DNA of 64,000 nucleotides from Ovis canadensis (taxonomy: Eukaryota > Chordata > Mammalia > Artiodactyla > Bovidae). The translations under genes were made by a program, and so were the position numbers. The stretch is from contig NC_091263.1 of NCBI RefSeq assembly GCF_042477335.2, forward strand, positions 70,860,501-70,924,500. Reading direction: 5' to 3'. A model generated the notes under the pieces. The model ran no database searches. It was not told the DNA's origin and worked only from the letters and a program-made list of their open reading frames with translations. Numbering within the stretch: the first letter of the stretch is position 1; each line of letters opens with the position of its first letter. This document shows positions 60,663-64,000 of the stretch, piece by piece.

Positions 60663-60950
60663 GGTGGCTGCGCCGCGGGGCCGCCGGCGGGAGGGAATAT
60701 GGCGGCGCGGGCCCCCTCCCCCGCCGCGCGCGGGCTGCGCTCAGCGGACAGAAATAGCCGCCCCCGCCCCGCCCCGCCTGCCGGCGCCGCGCTCGCCGCG
60801 GCCGCGGCCGCCGCTGCGGGAGGCGGCAGGCGGGAGGGGCCCGCCGAGGGGCTCGCGGATCCCTCCCCGGCGTCCTTGTCGCAGACGAGGGCCCATCACC
60901 GGCTTGCACACTCCCGCGGACGGGGAGCTCACCACCTCTCAGGGGACAGC
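60000..60950 (-). promoter_or_regulatory. CAND2: CpG island and CAND2 promoter
   Basis: A very GC- and CpG-rich kilobase spans CAND2 exon 1. It contains a YY1-type motif AATATGGCGGC at 60697-60707, about 35 bases upstream of the start codon on the other strand, and many GC boxes (gggcgggg). No TATA box is seen. The transcription start cannot be placed by eye. Confidence 0.8.
60595..60662 (-). CDS. CAND2: CAND2 exon 1
   Basis: Residues 1-22 and two bases of Arg23. The start codon is in GCCACCATGA context, within the CpG island. Donor GTGCGC. Confidence 0.96.
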
Positions 60951-61454
60951 TCCTCCCTACGACTCCCCGTGGTACCCTGGATCCCTACTCGCGAGACACA
61001 GTCACGGTGACCAGAGAGTCTCAGGTGGGAGCCCCCACCTCGGTCAGTTCTGCTCCTGTGAGCCCTTGGCCAAGTCACTTGACCTCTCTAAGCCTAGCTT
61101 TCTCATCTGCAGGCATTCCAGAAACAGGAGCTGCTATTGTCAGTCAAGCCAACCAGCGCACTTCCCATGCGGCCCACCCCAAAACCAGACAGGATATGAA
61201 GAGTAGTACCCTGTCGCACCAGGGCTTCTGCCTGCCTCATCCAACCCTCAGGACATCACGGCCGGTTTCTTCATCTTACACCCAACGCAACTGAGGCCAC
61301 AGAGGCAGAGGGGCTTGCTGCAAGTCACACAGCCAGTCAATCAGGGATGGAATCAGGACTGACCCCAGACTGGGCAACAGTTCTTAAATGAAGCTGCCCA
61401 GTTTCTCCGCAGGTAGGTACAAGCTCAGGGTGGCAGGATCTATCGGAAAACAGG

Positions 61455-61625
61455 TAGAGCAATTAAGCCTCTGTGCCACGACTACCCTCGAGCGGCGCTC
61501 TGCAGCAAGAGAAGGCACTGCAGTGAGAAGCCCCCGCACCACAATTGCAGAGTAGCCCCACTCGCTGCAACTAGGGAAAGCCTGAGCAACAACCGAGATC
61601 CAGCACAGTCAAAAATAAATAAATA
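61455..61625 (+). mobile_element. 5'-truncated CHR-2-type SINE
   Basis: Body with agcaagagaaggcactgcag and agtagccccactcgctgcaa, tail aaaaataaataaat. The tRNA head is missing. Confidence 0.7.
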
Positions 61626-61654
61626 ATATATACATATATATATATATATATAAT
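61626..61654 (+). repeat. (TA)n microsatellite at a SINE tail
   Basis: TA-rich run (atatatacatatatatatat) growing out of the SINE A-rich tail, followed by poly-T at 61663. Confidence 0.9.
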
Positions 61655-61993
61655 CAGTTTGTTTTTTTTTTTTAAAGAAATTCTCTAAACAGCCAGGAGG
61701 CCATTGGTTCTTGGAAAAAGGAGTCGTGTGTGCAACACAACCCTGGGTTCAAATCCCCGCGAAGTTGCTTCCTGACTGTGACGCCTTGGGATAATGACAC
61801 AACCTCTCTGAGCTATGTTCGCCTCACCCTTATAAGAAGGGGATAAAGGAAATCGTTATTTTATAACACACTTCTTGGGTACCTGTTATTATGGGCTTCT
61901 GGGCTCCAGAGCAGCACTGTCTAATAGAACTCTGCAATGCTGGGAATTTTCTGTACCTGCATTGTCCCGTATGCTGGCCACCAGTCACATGTG

Positions 61994-62220
61994 GGCCTTC
62001 CCTGGTGGCTCAGTGGTAAAGAATCCACCTGCCAATACAGGGGACACAAGAGATGCAGGTTCGATCCTTGGGTCGGAAAGATCCCCTGGAGAAGGAAATG
62101 GCAACCCACTCCAGTATTCCTGCCTGGGGAAATCCCATGGATAGAAGAGCCTGGCGGGCTACAGTCCATGAGGCCGCAAAGAGTTGAACATGACTTAGCA
62201 AGTAAACAGCAACAACCACA
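61994..62220 (+). mobile_element. Bov-tA SINE
   Basis: Head gggccttccctggtggctca, body tcccatggatagaagagcct, tail gagttgaacatgacttagca. Confidence 0.85.
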
Positions 62221-62387
62221 AGCTATTTAGGAAAATATCTGGGCTTGAGGCAAACAAGGTTAAACTCTTGTTCCGACCTATCTTTTTGTTCTGTCACATC
62301 TTTTGGGACGTGAACTAGGCGGGCAGCTTGCTGGGGCAGCTCCAGCCCTGTAGGGGGAGCCAAGGATCCAAGCAGTGAATATTCGTT

Positions 62388-62610
62388 TGTGGGTGCTCAG
62401 TCACTTCAGTCGTGTCCAGCTCTTTTCCACCCCATGGGCTGTAGCCCTCCAGGCTCCTTTGTCCATGGGATTCTCCAGGCAGGAATACTGGAGTGGGATC
62501 CCATGCCCTCCTCAAGGGGATCTTCCTGACCCCAGGGATCGAACCCACACCTCTTACATCTCCTGCATTGCCAGATGAGTTCTTTACCCCCATCTCCACC
62601 TGGGAAGCCC
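62388..62610 (-). mobile_element. Bov-tA SINE
   Basis: Tail tgctcagtcacttcagtcgt, body ctttgtccatgggattctcc, head ccacctgggaagccc on the minus strand. A plus-strand MIR-like stretch follows at about 62715-62880. Confidence 0.85.
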
Positions 62611-63659
62611 TGAGTTTTCCTGTCAGTCTTTACCAAAGAGCTGGGCTGTTTGCTAAACACAGGGGGGATATGGAGGGAAACTAAGAGAGATGTGGTGAAG
62701 AACAACTACTTTGGTGAGAAGACAGAGCTGAATTTGAGTCGCCTCTAGCTGTGTGACCTCGCATAAGTGGCTCAGCCCCTCTGAGCCTCAGTTTCCACAT
62801 CTATAAGATGGAAATAATAGCACCCACCCAAGAAGGAAAAGCTCTTGGCTAAATGCCGGGCACACGGCAAACCTGCAGTGAACTGTAGCTGTTAGTTGTT
62901 TTTATTATTGTTACAGCTTGTAGAGGAGACACACACTGAGTCGGATGGTGGAGGGAAGGATTGTGGGAACAGAGGAGAGAGATGGGAAGTGTGAGCCCAC
63001 CCTTGAGGAGCAGATACATCCTCCAGGCAGAGAACCAGGCCAGTGTTCCAGGCACGCATGCTTGTATCCACAGTCTCAGGCTCCATCACAGGGTGCCCTG
63101 CATCCACTCCTCATACCTGCAGGACAGGTGTGTCCTGTGACATCTCCCTGGGCTTGAGCCCAGTTAGACACTGCTCACAGGAATGTCACTGCCCAGACAG
63201 AGCTCTTAGGAGAATTCCCAGGCTATAGGCACTGTGTCCTTCCAGCATGGGTGAGACTGTTCCAAACATTTGTGTCTTGGATCAGAAGACGATCTCAAAA
63301 GCTGTTTTTAAAATCTCCCTCCCTCCCTATTTCCTTCCTCCCCCGCTCTTTTCTCCCTCCCTCCTCTCTTCTTTCTGTTCTTTTTATTCATCATAAAGGT
63401 TAACGACTTGTGCATTTATTAAAAGAACTTTATGACTACCTCCTCAAGCACAGAACTATACTTGCAAACCCAACAGCAAGTATGGGACAGGATGACCAAG
63501 GCTGACACAATTCACAGCTGGAAATTTCACAGCAGCAGTTCCAGCCAGGAGTTTCCTGATACCCAGTTGCTTAAATACAGGCTGCAGACGAAGCAGTGGA
63601 AGCCACAGTTCAGACACTAGGGTAGGACAAGACCGCCTTTCTCCAGGTGAACTCAGTAA

Positions 63660-64000
63660 CACTGTTTTTATGGAAATGTCCTAATGTACACGCAAGTAGA
63701 AAGAATAATATTGATCTAATAAACTCCCGTTTACGAATCCCCTAGCCTCTGCTATTCTTCACATTGGTTGATTGTCCCTCCTGTCTCCCCCTCCCACATT
63801 TTTCCCAAAGCTGGAATGCTTTTAAGCAAGCAAATCCCAGACCCAATGTCCTGTCACCAGCAATTGCTTCAGCCTGCCATGCCAACCGATGACATTTTTA
63901 CATAGCTGCCGTGCCAATATCATACCTCACAAAAATAGCACTAACCTTTAAATAATCTAATATTTAGTCCGTATTCAAGTTTCCCAGATTGTGTTAAAGA
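63660..64000. repeat. Ancient interspersed repeat, family unresolved
   Basis: Phrases such as aagcaaatcccagacccaat and ttcaagtttcccagattgtg resemble an old mammalian repeat running off the window edge. From 62.9 to 63.6 kb I see no gene. Confidence 0.4.

Noticed and set aside
59762-60909. Long open frames on both strands (278, 336 and 320 codons) in the CpG island
   Set aside because: They overlap each other in several frames, are made of Gly/Arg/Pro/Ala expected from GC-rich DNA with few stops, and cover CAND2 exon 1 antisense.
61000-64000. First exon of the next gene (TMEM40 by human order)
   Set aside because: I see no coding exon or clear promoter there; only SINEs, a TA repeat and old repeat sequence.

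Overview
This is vertebrate nuclear DNA from a ruminant, almost certainly a bovid. It has split genes with GT-AG introns, MIR/L1/MaLR relics and a dense load of ruminant-specific repeats: Bov-tA, BOV-A2 and CHR-type tRNA SINEs, a nearly full-length BovB LINE and a bovid-type ERV LTR. I cannot tell cattle from buffalo, sheep or goat by eye. There are no prokaryotic features.

Layout: (1) 1-1742, + strand, the last two exons and 3' UTR of MBD4, a G:T/G:U mismatch DNA glycosylase. (2) 1.75-5.5 kb, intergenic, with SINEs, a solo ERV LTR and a mariner MITE. (3) 5.5-26.9 kb, + strand, EFCAB12, rebuilt as nine exons coding for 576 residues, with a 3.1-kb BovB element in intron 6. (4) 27-28.28 kb, the EFCAB12-RPL32 interval and the RPL32 promoter. 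(5) 28.28-32.4 kb, + strand, RPL32, complete (135 residues), with the H/ACA snoRNA SNORA7 in intron 1. (6) 33.70-60.66 kb, - strand, CAND2, complete, 15 coding exons, 1,236 residues. It is tail-to-tail with RPL32, and its start lies in a CpG island at about 60.0-60.95 kb. (7) 60.95-64 kb, upstream flank with repeats only.

The genes do not form one pathway. MBD4 is DNA repair, EFCAB12 a degenerate EF-hand protein with an X-box-like promoter motif, RPL32 a ribosomal protein hosting a snoRNA, and CAND2 a cullin-RING ligase exchange factor. The order MBD4-EFCAB12-RPL32-CAND2 is notable because, as I recall the human map, MBD4/EFCAB12 (3q21.3) and RPL32/CAND2 (3p25) lie on opposite arms of chromosome 3.

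I found no undescribed gene system. The most useful observations are the synteny junction beside RPL32/SNORA7, the BovB element with imperfect target-site duplications, a small BovB insertion with a twin-priming inversion and a perfect 14-bp target-site duplication, a probable GC-AG intron in EFCAB12, and an X-box in the EFCAB12 promoter. Exon coordinates were read by hand from splice signals, reading phase and protein-family knowledge. Repeat boundaries are approximate.
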